Positions 16,188 to 23,518 of a stretch of DNA of 63,245 nucleotides are shown here, piece by piece. How positions within the stretch are numbered: the first letter of the stretch is position 1; every line of letters starts with the position of its first letter. Origin of the DNA: Atopobium sp. (GTDB lineage: Bacteria; Actinomycetota; Coriobacteriia; Coriobacteriales; Atopobiaceae); the NCBI GenBank assembly GCA_015259035.1, contig JABZHC010000003.1, forward strand, positions 1 to 63,245. Direction: 5' to 3'. Position numbers and translations under genes: made by a program. The notes under the pieces were generated by a model. It searched no databases, had not been told where the DNA came from, and was given only the letters and a program-made list of their open reading frames with translations.

Positions 16188-17478
16188 GGGTGCACGTGTT
16201 GTAGATCCACAGCTTAATCTTGATGCGGTACTGGACGTTCGTATTGAGGGAGAAACTATTGCTGAAGTAGCAGCAACCGTTGCACCTCAAGAGGGTGATA
16301 CCGTTATTGATGCAAAAGGCAAGGTGCTAACTCCTGGTCTTGTTGATATGCACGTCCACTTTAGAGACCCTGGCTTTGAGTACAAAGAGACTATTGAGAC
16401 GGGCTCTAGAGCTGCGGTTCACGGTGGCTTTACTGATGTTGCTACTATGCCAAACACCAATCCTGTTACCGATAATGGACCAGCTGTTCGTTTCCAGATT
16501 GACCGCGGCAATGAGGTTGGCCTTATTCATGTTCGTCCGATGGGTGCCCTTACCAAGGGCTCTAAGGGACAAGAGCTTGCTGAGATTGGCAACATGGTTG
16601 ACGAGGGAGCATCCGCATTCTCTGATGACGGCCACGGCGTCCAAAGTGCTGGTATGATGCGCACCGTTATGGAGTACGTTTCCCAGTTTGACCGCGTTGT
16701 TGCAGCTCACTGCGAGATTGAGTCCATCAGTGCTGGCGGCGTTGTTAACGAGGGCCGCGCAAGCACGCGTCTAGGTATGTTTGGTTGGCCAGCACTTGGC
16801 GAGGAGCTGGAGATTTCCAGAGACATTGATCTTTGCCGCCTTACCGGCTGTCCACTGCACATCTGCCACATTTCAACGGGCAGGGGAGCAGAGCTGGTGC
16901 GCGCAGCTAAGAAGGAAGGTCTGCCGGTTACCGCAGAGGTTTGCCCTCACCATCTTTTCTTGTCTGAGGATGACATCACCGATACCTATAACACCAACCT
17001 TAAGATGAATCCACCACTCAGAACCGCTGAGGATGCTCTTGCGCTTCAGGCCGCTGTTGCAGATGGTACAGTTGATTGCATTGTTACCGACCATGCACCT
17101 CATGCAGCTCACGAGAAGGACTGTGAGTGGGAAATCTCTTACTTTGGCTGCATTGGCCTTGAGACCTCGCTGCCTCTGATGATCACCAACATGGTGCGCA
17201 CCAACAAGCTTTCCTTTACTGGTCTTGTCCGCGCTATGGCCGTAAATCCTCGTCGTATTCTGCGCCTTGAGCCTGTTAAGATTGCTGCTGGCTATAAGGC
17301 TGATCTGACCCTTTTTGACCCAGAAAAGAAGGTTCAGATTACGCCAGAGTATTTTGAGAGCAAGTCTAAGAACTCGGCCTTTATTGGCGCAGAGCTTTAT
17401 GGCGTTGCAACTGATGTGTTTGTTGACGGCAAGCGTGTTCTTGCCAATGAGGTAGTTGTTCCTGGAGGGGAAAAGTAA
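16171..17478 (+). CDS. pyrC: Dihydroorotase
   Basis: Zinc amidohydrolase closing carbamoyl aspartate to dihydroorotate. The 435-residue size and motifs are those of the Gram-positive class I enzyme: DMHVHFRDPGFEYKE (metal His pair), ATMPNTNPVTD, VAAHCEIE, CHISTGRGAELV, and DHAPHAAHEKDCEW with the catalytic Asp. ATG with GGGAGGAG upstream, overlapping the pyrB end; the stop overlaps pyrK start. Confidence 0.96.
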   Translation: MAFLLKGARVVDPQLNLDAVLDVRIEGETIAEVAATVAPQEGDTVIDAKGKVLTPGLVDMHVHFRDPGFEYKETIETGSRAAVHGGFTDVATMPNTNPVTDNGPAVRFQIDRGNEVGLIHVRPMGALTKGSKGQELAEIGNMVDEGASAFSDDGHGVQSAGMMRTVMEYVSQFDRVVAAHCEIESISAGGVVNEGRASTRLGMFGWPALGEELEISRDIDLCRLTGCPLHICHISTGRGAELVRAAKKEGLPVTAEVCPHHLFLSEDDITDTYNTNLKMNPPLRTAEDALALQAAVADGTVDCIVTDHAPHAAHEKDCEWEISYFGCIGLETSLPLMITNMVRTNKLSFTGLVRAMAVNPRRILRLEPVKIAAGYKADLTLFDPEKKVQITPEYFESKSKNSAFIGAELYGVATDVFVDGKRVLANEVVVPGGEK

Positions 17479-18272
17479 TGCCACTACGTAGAAATGTACA
17501 GGTATTTGACTTTACAGTTCTGAGCAATACCCAGGTTGCCCAGAATCTGTATAGAGCTCAGCTCAAGGTGCCAGGTCTTTGTAAGTCCTTGGAACCTGGT
17601 CAGTTTGTAAACGTCAACGTCCCAGGCGATAAGCGTCATATTCTTCGCATCCCACTGTCCTTCTCGCTAGCTGATAAAGCAACCGATACGCTGGAGCTTA
17701 TCTACGCAACGGTAGGCGAGGGTACACGCAGGCTTTCTCAGATGAAGCCTGGTGACGCCAGTGACATGACTGCTCCTTGCGGCCGCCCCTGGCGCCTTAA
17801 CGCTTCTAGCAAGAGAAGCGTCCTGGTAGCAGGAGGTGTGGGTATCACACCAATCATCGCTGCAGCTCGTAAGCTTACCGAGTTAGGTGTTGAGTTTGAC
17901 GCGGTCATTGGCGCACAAACTGCCGAGAAACTCTTTGGAGAAGAAGATCTTCTCGCGCTAGGCGCACAGAACGTCTACGTAACAACAGATGATGGTTCCA
18001 AGGGTACCAAGGGTTTTGTAACAGCAGCATTGGAAGAGCCTTTGAGCCAGGGCGTTTGGGATGCCATCTATACCTGCGGTCCTGAGCCTATGATGAGAAG
18101 CGTGGCCAAGCTGGCAATTGCCCATAACGTTGCCTGCCAGGTTTCTATGGAACGTATGATGAGCTGCGCTTTTGGTGCATGTAATACCTGCAATGTCCCA
18201 CTTGCTAAGGGCGGCTATGCGTCTGCTTGCATGGTTGGACCTGTCTTTGAGGCAAAGGAGATCGCATGGTAG
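17478..18272 (+). CDS. pyrK: Dihydroorotate dehydrogenase electron-transfer subunit
   Basis: FAD and [2Fe-2S] subunit that passes electrons from PyrD to NAD+ in the class 1B enzyme. The 264-residue protein has the ferredoxin-reductase-like FAD-binding stretch RIPLSFSLAD, the nucleotide loop VAGGVGITPIIAAAR, and C-terminal cluster ligands in MSCAFGACNTC plus a later Cys in YASACMVG (pattern C-x4-C-x2-C-x11-C). It overlaps pyrC by one base and pyrD by seven, fitting a fixed stoichiometry with PyrD. Confidence 0.95.
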   Translation: MPLRRNVQVFDFTVLSNTQVAQNLYRAQLKVPGLCKSLEPGQFVNVNVPGDKRHILRIPLSFSLADKATDTLELIYATVGEGTRRLSQMKPGDASDMTAPCGRPWRLNASSKRSVLVAGGVGITPIIAAARKLTELGVEFDAVIGAQTAEKLFGEEDLLALGAQNVYVTTDDGSKGTKGFVTAALEEPLSQGVWDAIYTCGPEPMMRSVAKLAIAHNVACQVSMERMMSCAFGACNTCNVPLAKGGYASACMVGPVFEAKEIAW

Positions 18273-19192
18273 ATCAGGTAAAAATGGCCGTCAATCTTGG
18301 CGGCATCCAGATGAAAAACCCTATCAATACCGCTGCGGGCACCTTTGGTTATGGCTGGCAGTTTGAGGGCTTCTATGACGTTTCTCTGCTTGGCGCCATC
18401 ACTATGAAGGGCGTCGCTCGTGTTCCCTGGGAAGGAAACCCTGCCCCTCGTATGTGTGAGCTCAACGGCGGCATGATGAATAGCGTTGGCCTTGCTAACC
18501 CTGGAGTGGACGATTTTATCGCCCATACCGATGACTACATGAAGGACCTTGAGGGCCGTGGTACGCGCGTCATTATGCAGATGGCGGCGCATTCTGTCCA
18601 AGAGATGATTGACGTTGTCGAGCGCCTTGAAGAGCTTAATCCGCACATCTCAGCTATTGAGCTTAACGTGAGTTGTCCAAATCTCGAGAAGGGCGGTAAG
18701 CCCCTCGGTGGTACTCCAGAGCAGGCTACAGAGATTATGAAGGCAGTTCGTCCTCTAACAAAGCTGCCTATCTTGGTCAAGATGGCTCCCGTCAACGTTG
18801 CTGAGATTGGTAAGGCTTTTGAGGCTGAAGGCGCTGATGGTCTTACGCTCATCAACTCTATTCCAGGCATGTCAATTAATGTTCACACCAGAAAGAGCAG
18901 GCTCTCTAAGCCAACTGGCGGCCTCAGTGGTCCTCTCTGCCATAACGCTGCAGTTCGTATGGTCTGGGAGTGCGCTCAAGCGGTCTCTATTCCTATCTGC
19001 GGCGTTGGCGGCGTAGAAACAGGCGAGGACGCTGCAGAGTTTATCCTGGCAGGCGCTACGGCTGTTTCTGTTGGTTCGGCAAATCTTTACGACCCTATGT
19101 GCGCTCCACGCATCCTTAACGAGCTTACTGACTGGGCAAAGTCCCAGGGTGTATCTGACATCCACGAGCTGATTGGAGCTGTTGAATGCTAA
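18266..19192 (+). CDS. pyrD: Dihydroorotate dehydrogenase, catalytic subunit (class 1B)
   Basis: FMN enzyme oxidising dihydroorotate to orotate, working with PyrK. A 308-residue TIM barrel with family motifs NPINTAAGTFGYG, MNSVGLANPGVDDF, IELNVSCPN (catalytic Cys region nearby), LPILVKMAPV, GGLSGPLCHNAAVRMV and GVGGVETGEDAAEFI. The presence of pyrK directly upstream identifies the NAD-linked 1B class. Its last codons overlap the pyrF start. Confidence 0.96.
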   Translation: MVDQVKMAVNLGGIQMKNPINTAAGTFGYGWQFEGFYDVSLLGAITMKGVARVPWEGNPAPRMCELNGGMMNSVGLANPGVDDFIAHTDDYMKDLEGRGTRVIMQMAAHSVQEMIDVVERLEELNPHISAIELNVSCPNLEKGGKPLGGTPEQATEIMKAVRPLTKLPILVKMAPVNVAEIGKAFEAEGADGLTLINSIPGMSINVHTRKSRLSKPTGGLSGPLCHNAAVRMVWECAQAVSIPICGVGGVETGEDAAEFILAGATAVSVGSANLYDPMCAPRILNELTDWAKSQGVSDIHELIGAVEC

Positions 19193-19917
19193 CAGACGAG
19201 CAGGCACGCGACGCCGTTATTGTTGCGCTTGATTGCACAAGAGAAAGAGCTTTGGAGCTCACCGATCTTCTCGCCGGCCATGCACGTTGGGTTAAGGTTG
19301 GCATGACGCTCTTTTATCGCTACGGACCCTTGATGGTAGACGAGATGCATGCGCGCGGCTTCAAGGTGTTTCTTGACCTCAAGGTGCATGACATTCCATT
19401 CCAGGTTAAAGGCGCTGTCCACTCTGCATCGCTTTCTGGCGCAGACATTCTTTCTATTCACGGCCTGGGAACCGCTCAGATGATTGCTGCTGGTCGTGAG
19501 GGTGCAGAAGAGGCTGCCGCAGAGCGTGGCGTTGATGAGTCCGGTCGCACCAAGCTGGTGGCCATTTCTGTCCTCACCAGCATGGACGAGGATGCACTCC
19601 ATTCCATTGGTGTTGATGGTTCCATTAAGGACGAGGTTGCTCGTTTGGCTTCTCTTTCTTATAGCGCGGGCGCTGACGGAATTGTCTGCTCGCCCCAGGA
19701 AGCACAGGAAATGAGAGAGCTTTTGGGACCAAATGCACTCATCGTGACCCCAGGAGTTCGTCCAGAAGGTGCCGAGAAGGGCGATCAAGTCAGAATCTCC
19801 ACACCTTCTGCAGCAATTAAGGCCGGAGCAAGCAAATTGGTAGTTGGTAGGCCAATTACCTGCACAAACGATCCAGTCGAAGCATTTGAAGCCATCGTTT
19901 CTGAGCTTAAAAATTAA
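19186..19917 (+). CDS. pyrF: Orotidine 5'-phosphate decarboxylase
   Basis: Final step to UMP. The 243-residue protein has VALDCTRERALELTDLL, WVKVGMTLFYRYG, the catalytic FLDLKVHDIPFQVKGAV (Asp-Lys-x-x-Asp tetrad), and the phosphate-binding VTPGVRPEG and VVGRPITCTNDP. Last gene of pyrRBCKDF; pyrE (orotate phosphoribosyltransferase) and carAB are not in the cluster and must be elsewhere. The following gene mihF is separated by 163 AT-rich bases that probably hold its own promoter. Confidence 0.96.
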   Translation: MLTDEQARDAVIVALDCTRERALELTDLLAGHARWVKVGMTLFYRYGPLMVDEMHARGFKVFLDLKVHDIPFQVKGAVHSASLSGADILSIHGLGTAQMIAAGREGAEEAAAERGVDESGRTKLVAISVLTSMDEDALHSIGVDGSIKDEVARLASLSYSAGADGIVCSPQEAQEMRELLGPNALIVTPGVRPEGAEKGDQVRISTPSAAIKAGASKLVVGRPITCTNDPVEAFEAIVSELKN

Positions 19918-20080
19918 CAAAAGTTTTTGGAATTATGGTGAACAGGTGGTTTTTGATGCGTAAATATTAAAAAACCCCTTGTAAATAACGTGTTATGTGG
20001 CAAACTATTTTGCTGAAGTGCAAAAGGCACATTAAATTGAGTTTCGTATATGACGTACGAAAACGATGTTTGGAGGAACA

Positions 20081-20389
20081 ATGGCTCTACCTACACTTAC
20101 CGATGAGCAGCGCAAGGCAGCACTTGAGAAGGCAGCTCAGGCTCGTCACGCTCGTGCAGAGCTTCGCGAGAAGGTTAAGACTGGTAAGGTCTCCCTTAAA
20201 GAGGTCCTTGATTCTACCGATCCTATTGCTGAGCGTATGAAGGTTTCCGCTCTTATCGAGTCCCTTCCTGGCTATGGCAAGGCAAAGGCAGCAAAGATTA
20301 TGGACGAGCTCGGAATTTCTGCAACTCGCCGCGTTAAGGGCCTTGGCGCTCGTCAGCGTGAGCAGCTCCTCGAGGCACTGACCAAGTAG
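20081..20389 (+). CDS. mihF: Actinobacterial integration host factor (mIHF-like)
   Basis: A 102-residue basic DNA-binding protein matching the actinobacterial mIHF family (begins MALPTLTDEQRKAALEKA; C-terminal helix-turn-helix-like ALIESLPGYGKAKAAKIMDE and RRVKGLGARQREQLLEAL). It is unrelated to E. coli IHF. mIHF bends and organises DNA and is needed for some phage integration. The ATG at 20081 is chosen because GGAGG lies 6 bases upstream; an upstream in-frame codon at 20066 has no ribosome site. The order mihF-gmk-rpoZ is conserved in actinobacteria and is the strongest phylum marker in the window. Confidence 0.93.
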   Translation: MALPTLTDEQRKAALEKAAQARHARAELREKVKTGKVSLKEVLDSTDPIAERMKVSALIESLPGYGKAKAAKIMDELGISATRRVKGLGARQREQLLEALTK

Positions 20390-20967
20390 TGGCTCGTTCA
20401 GCCAAACTTTTTGTAGTATCTGGACCGTCAGGTGTAGGAAAAGGAACGCTTGTCTCTCTGTTGAGGGACAAGCGCCCAAACCTAGGCCTGACGGTTTCGG
20501 CTACTACACGCTCTCCACGACCAGGAGAAGTCGATGGAGTTGCGTATCATTTTCTCTCCGATGAAGAATTTAAAAAGCGCGTTGATGCTGGTGAATTCCT
20601 TGAGTGGGCTCATGTTCATGGTCATTGCTATGGCACGCTCAAATCCGAGGTTGATCGCCTGATTTCTGCAGGTCAGTCTGTTGTTCTAGAGATTGACGTT
20701 CAGGGTGGACTTATGGTCCACAAACAATACCCCAACGCCATTCTTGTCTTTATTAAGCCACCTTCATTTGAAGAGCTTGAACAGCGCCTTAGAGGCCGTG
20801 GTACAGAAGACGAGAAGACCATTTCTACGAGACTTTCTAATGCGTCACGTGAAATGGAGTATGCAAACGACTATACTGTTTGCATTGTGAACGACAACCT
20901 TGAGACTGCTCTCAGCAAGCTCGAGGAAGTTTTTGATGACTATGAATCAGACGGAGGTCAGCTTTAA
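20389..20967 (+). CDS. gmk: Guanylate kinase
   Basis: Phosphorylates GMP to GDP with ATP. A 192-residue P-loop kinase with FVVSGPSGVGKGTLV, the GMP-binding SATTRSPRPGEVDGVAYHF, and VLEIDVQGG. GTG start at 20389 shares a base with the mihF stop codon, so it is translationally coupled. The stop overlaps the rpoZ ATG. Confidence 0.96.
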   Translation: MARSAKLFVVSGPSGVGKGTLVSLLRDKRPNLGLTVSATTRSPRPGEVDGVAYHFLSDEEFKKRVDAGEFLEWAHVHGHCYGTLKSEVDRLISAGQSVVLEIDVQGGLMVHKQYPNAILVFIKPPSFEELEQRLRGRGTEDEKTISTRLSNASREMEYANDYTVCIVNDNLETALSKLEEVFDDYESDGGQL

Positions 20968-21251
20968 TGTCTGTTATTAAGCCTGAGATTGACAGCCTGC
21001 TTCAGAAGACTGAGCAGAATCCATTCTTGCTTTGCTCTCTTGCTTCTAAGCGTGCTTGCGATATTAACAACATGCTTCACGGTCAGCACCTGCGTGTAAC
21101 CGCTGTTCAGGATTTTGATGACATTACTACTGTTGCAAGTGGTAAAGATTCTGTCTCTATTGCTATGAAAGAGATTAACGACGGTACCCTTGGTTTTGTC
21201 AAAGAGTCTTTTGACGAGGCAATTAAGGGCGAGAACACCATCGTTTACTAA
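20967..21251 (+). CDS. rpoZ: RNA polymerase omega subunit
   Basis: A 94-residue omega subunit that helps assemble the beta' subunit. It shows the conserved core: KPEIDSLLQKTEQNPFLLCSLASKRACDINNML, followed by the TTVASGKDSVSIAMKEI segment. Overlaps gmk by TAATG. Gmk-rpoZ adjacency is typical. Confidence 0.9.
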   Translation: MSVIKPEIDSLLQKTEQNPFLLCSLASKRACDINNMLHGQHLRVTAVQDFDDITTVASGKDSVSIAMKEINDGTLGFVKESFDEAIKGENTIVY

Positions 21252-21256
21252 GAGTT

Positions 21257-22501
21257 ATGACTGAAAGAGTATGTCTGGTTCACTACCACGAAATTGGTTT
21301 AAAGGGTAAGAACCGATCCACTTTTGAAAATCAGTTGGTAACAAATTTGCGACGAGCCCTCCGACACTTTCCAGTGGCGGGGGTTTCTCGCATTTCTGGC
21401 TACCTTCTTGTAGAAACCACTGATAAACAAGCAACTGAAGAGCTGCAACATGCCGTGGCTCAGGTTCCTGGTGTTGCTCGCGCTTCTTTGGCGTATCGCT
21501 GTGGCTTAGATGAGCAGGAGTTTTGTAACGCCGCCGTGAAGGCGCTGGGGGAGTCCGGTGACTTTACTACGTTCAAAGTGCATGCTCGCCGTTCCTCAAC
21601 GGTCTATCCAAAGCATTCCATTGAGATTAACCAGCTTGTAGGCGCAGTACTTTGTGAGAACTTCCCTGATAAAAAAGTTCAGATGCATAATCCGGATATG
21701 ACGGTCTATGTGCATGTTGTTCAGGGTAACGCATATGTTTATGCTGCATCTATTCACGGCGTTGGCGGTCTTCCTGTTGGCACCGCTGGCAAAGTAGTAT
21801 CGCTTCTTTCAAGCGGTATTGATTCTCCTGTTGCAACATGGATGGTTGGTCGCAGAGGTGCTACGGTTATTCCAGTTCACTTCTCTGGCCGCCCTATGAC
21901 TTCCGATACCAGCGAATATCTGTGTCAGGATATTATTGAGGCACTTGAGCCTGCTGGTCTTATTGGCAGAATGTATGTTGTGCCTTTTGGCGAGCATCAG
22001 CGTGAGATTTCTCTTGCTGTTCCACAGGCTCTTCGTGTCATTATGTATCGTCGCGTGATGTACATCATTGCGCAGAAGATTGCAGAGCTTGAGGGCGCTA
22101 AAGCGCTGGTAACTGGCGAGTCACTTGGCCAAGTTGCTTCTCAGACGCTGGATAACATTGCTGCTGTCAACGAGGCAGTCACCATACCTGTTTTGAGGCC
22201 TCTGATTGGCTCTGACAAGCAAGAAATCATTCGTCGCGCCCAAGATATCAACACGTTTGATATCTCAACGCAGACGGCTCCTGATTGCTGCACATTGTTT
22301 ATGCCTCGCCGTCCTGAGACTCACGCAAGAATGCGAGAAGTTCTTGAAGCATGGAATTCCTTTGACCATGAAGCCATGATTGATGACCTTATGCAGCATA
22401 TTGAGTACATTGACTTTAGTCAGTGTCCTTCATATAAGCCACCTAAAACACTTGCTGCTCGTCATAAAGAGCTTGCTCCTGCAGAGTTTATTACTGACTA
22501 G
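21257..22501 (+). CDS. thiI: tRNA 4-thiouridine synthase ThiI
   Basis: Adenylates U8 of tRNA and transfers sulfur to form 4-thiouridine; can also serve thiamine thiazole synthesis. The 414-residue protein has an N-terminal ferredoxin-like plus THUMP region (HYHEIGLKGKNRSTFENQL) and a C-terminal PP-loop pyrophosphatase domain (SLLSSGIDSPVATWM). It lacks the C-terminal rhodanese domain found in E. coli ThiI, as in Gram-positive forms that rely on a separate cysteine desulfurase. The conserved Cys pair region TAPDCCTLFMPRRPET is present. Five-base gap after rpoZ. Confidence 0.95.
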   Translation: MTERVCLVHYHEIGLKGKNRSTFENQLVTNLRRALRHFPVAGVSRISGYLLVETTDKQATEELQHAVAQVPGVARASLAYRCGLDEQEFCNAAVKALGESGDFTTFKVHARRSSTVYPKHSIEINQLVGAVLCENFPDKKVQMHNPDMTVYVHVVQGNAYVYAASIHGVGGLPVGTAGKVVSLLSSGIDSPVATWMVGRRGATVIPVHFSGRPMTSDTSEYLCQDIIEALEPAGLIGRMYVVPFGEHQREISLAVPQALRVIMYRRVMYIIAQKIAELEGAKALVTGESLGQVASQTLDNIAAVNEAVTIPVLRPLIGSDKQEIIRRAQDINTFDISTQTAPDCCTLFMPRRPETHARMREVLEAWNSFDHEAMIDDLMQHIEYIDFSQCPSYKPPKTLAARHKELAPAEFITD

Positions 22502-22553
22502 AATATTTCTGCAGTTCAAAGGCTTTGATGGCTTTGCATAGATGCATTTTTAG

Positions 22554-22582
22554 AATCCGTCCTGTGAAGGGACGGATTTTTT
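22554..22582 (+). terminator. Rho-independent terminator after thiI
   Basis: A 9-bp perfect stem AATCCGTCC/GGACGGATT with loop TGTGAAG is followed by T4. It ends the mihF-gmk-rpoZ-thiI unit. The remaining AT-rich 22583-22765 holds no feature I can name. Confidence 0.9.
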
Positions 22583-22765
22583 ATTTGAGTGAATTGATAA
22601 TCTTATTTAGGACAATTTTGTTGATTCCAGTTTGCTTCACTTATCTGCAAATTGTTTACAACTTTGTCAGATTACCAGCAGTTTTATGACAAGATCGCTA
22701 GATAAATATTTAAAAGTCATGTTTCCCGTTGACCTAATAGTTGAATATAAATCTGAGGTGATTGT

Positions 22766-23518
22766 ATGGCTCAGATTTCAAATAACCGCACTCAAATAAT
22801 TAATAAATTGATGAGAAGGTTTAACCTCTCTAAGCAGCAACTCTTGGCGGTTATTGCTGTGGTTGTTCTAGGTATTGTTTCAGTAGTTGTATTTATTGGG
22901 ATGATTAGCACTGGAACATCAGAGTCTTTTGACAGATCGCATAATCAAGCAAACTCGACACAGGGAGCGATTGTTGCGGAAAATCCACAGCACTCGCAAG
23001 AGGATAAGTCTACAGAGCAGCCAGGAGATGACCATAAGATTAAAGAAGCATCTCCTCAAATGATGGTTCATGTTGATGGAGCCGTTAAATCACCCGGTCT
23101 GTATGCACTTCAGATGGTAAATCCACGTGTAAACGACGCAATTCAAATAGCAGGTGGCTTGACTGAAGATGCCAACAGTCAAGGCATTAATCTTGCGTCT
23201 CCTGTAGAAGATGGTCAAAAAATTTATATTCCTCGAAAGGGAGAAGAGGCACCGCCAGAGATTTTGCAGCCAGAGCAAAATAAAGCTACGAGCAACAAGC
23301 AGACAGATAAGAAAAGTGACAAAAAGACAGTTGTAGATATTAATCGAGCAACCGTAGAAGAATTTACCAAGCTTCATGGCGTTGGAGAAGGATTGGCTAA
23401 GCGAATTGTTGCAGATAGACAAAAGAATGGACCCTTTAAGACTACTGAAGATTTGATGCGCGTTTCTGGTATTGGTCAGAAAAAGTTTGATCAGCTTAAG
23501 GACAATATTCGTGTCTAA
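22766..23518 (+). CDS. comEA: Competence DNA receptor ComEA
   Basis: Membrane-anchored DNA-binding protein that hands incoming DNA to the ComEC channel. The 250 residues read: short cytoplasmic N-terminus, one transmembrane helix (about 24-46), a Ser/Gln-rich linker, an SLBB domain (VHVDGAVKSPGLYAL, AGGLTEDA), a Lys-rich linker, and a C-terminal pair of helix-hairpin-helix motifs (DINRATVEEFTKLHGVGEGLAKRIV, LMRVSGIGQKKF). This is the full Gram-positive ComEA plan. ATG with TGAGGTGA upstream. Overlaps comEC. Confidence 0.95.
   Translation: MAQISNNRTQIINKLMRRFNLSKQQLLAVIAVVVLGIVSVVVFIGMISTGTSESFDRSHNQANSTQGAIVAENPQHSQEDKSTEQPGDDHKIKEASPQMMVHVDGAVKSPGLYALQMVNPRVNDAIQIAGGLTEDANSQGINLASPVEDGQKIYIPRKGEEAPPEILQPEQNKATSNKQTDKKSDKKTVVDINRATVEEFTKLHGVGEGLAKRIVADRQKNGPFKTTEDLMRVSGIGQKKFDQLKDNIRV

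Noticed and set aside
19189..19920. A 243-codon antisense frame covering pyrF
   Set aside because: Exact mirror of the pyrF frame; pyrF has all catalytic motifs and operon overlaps.
22729..22751. TTGACC and TATAAA as the comEA promoter
   Set aside because: The elements are only 11 bases apart.
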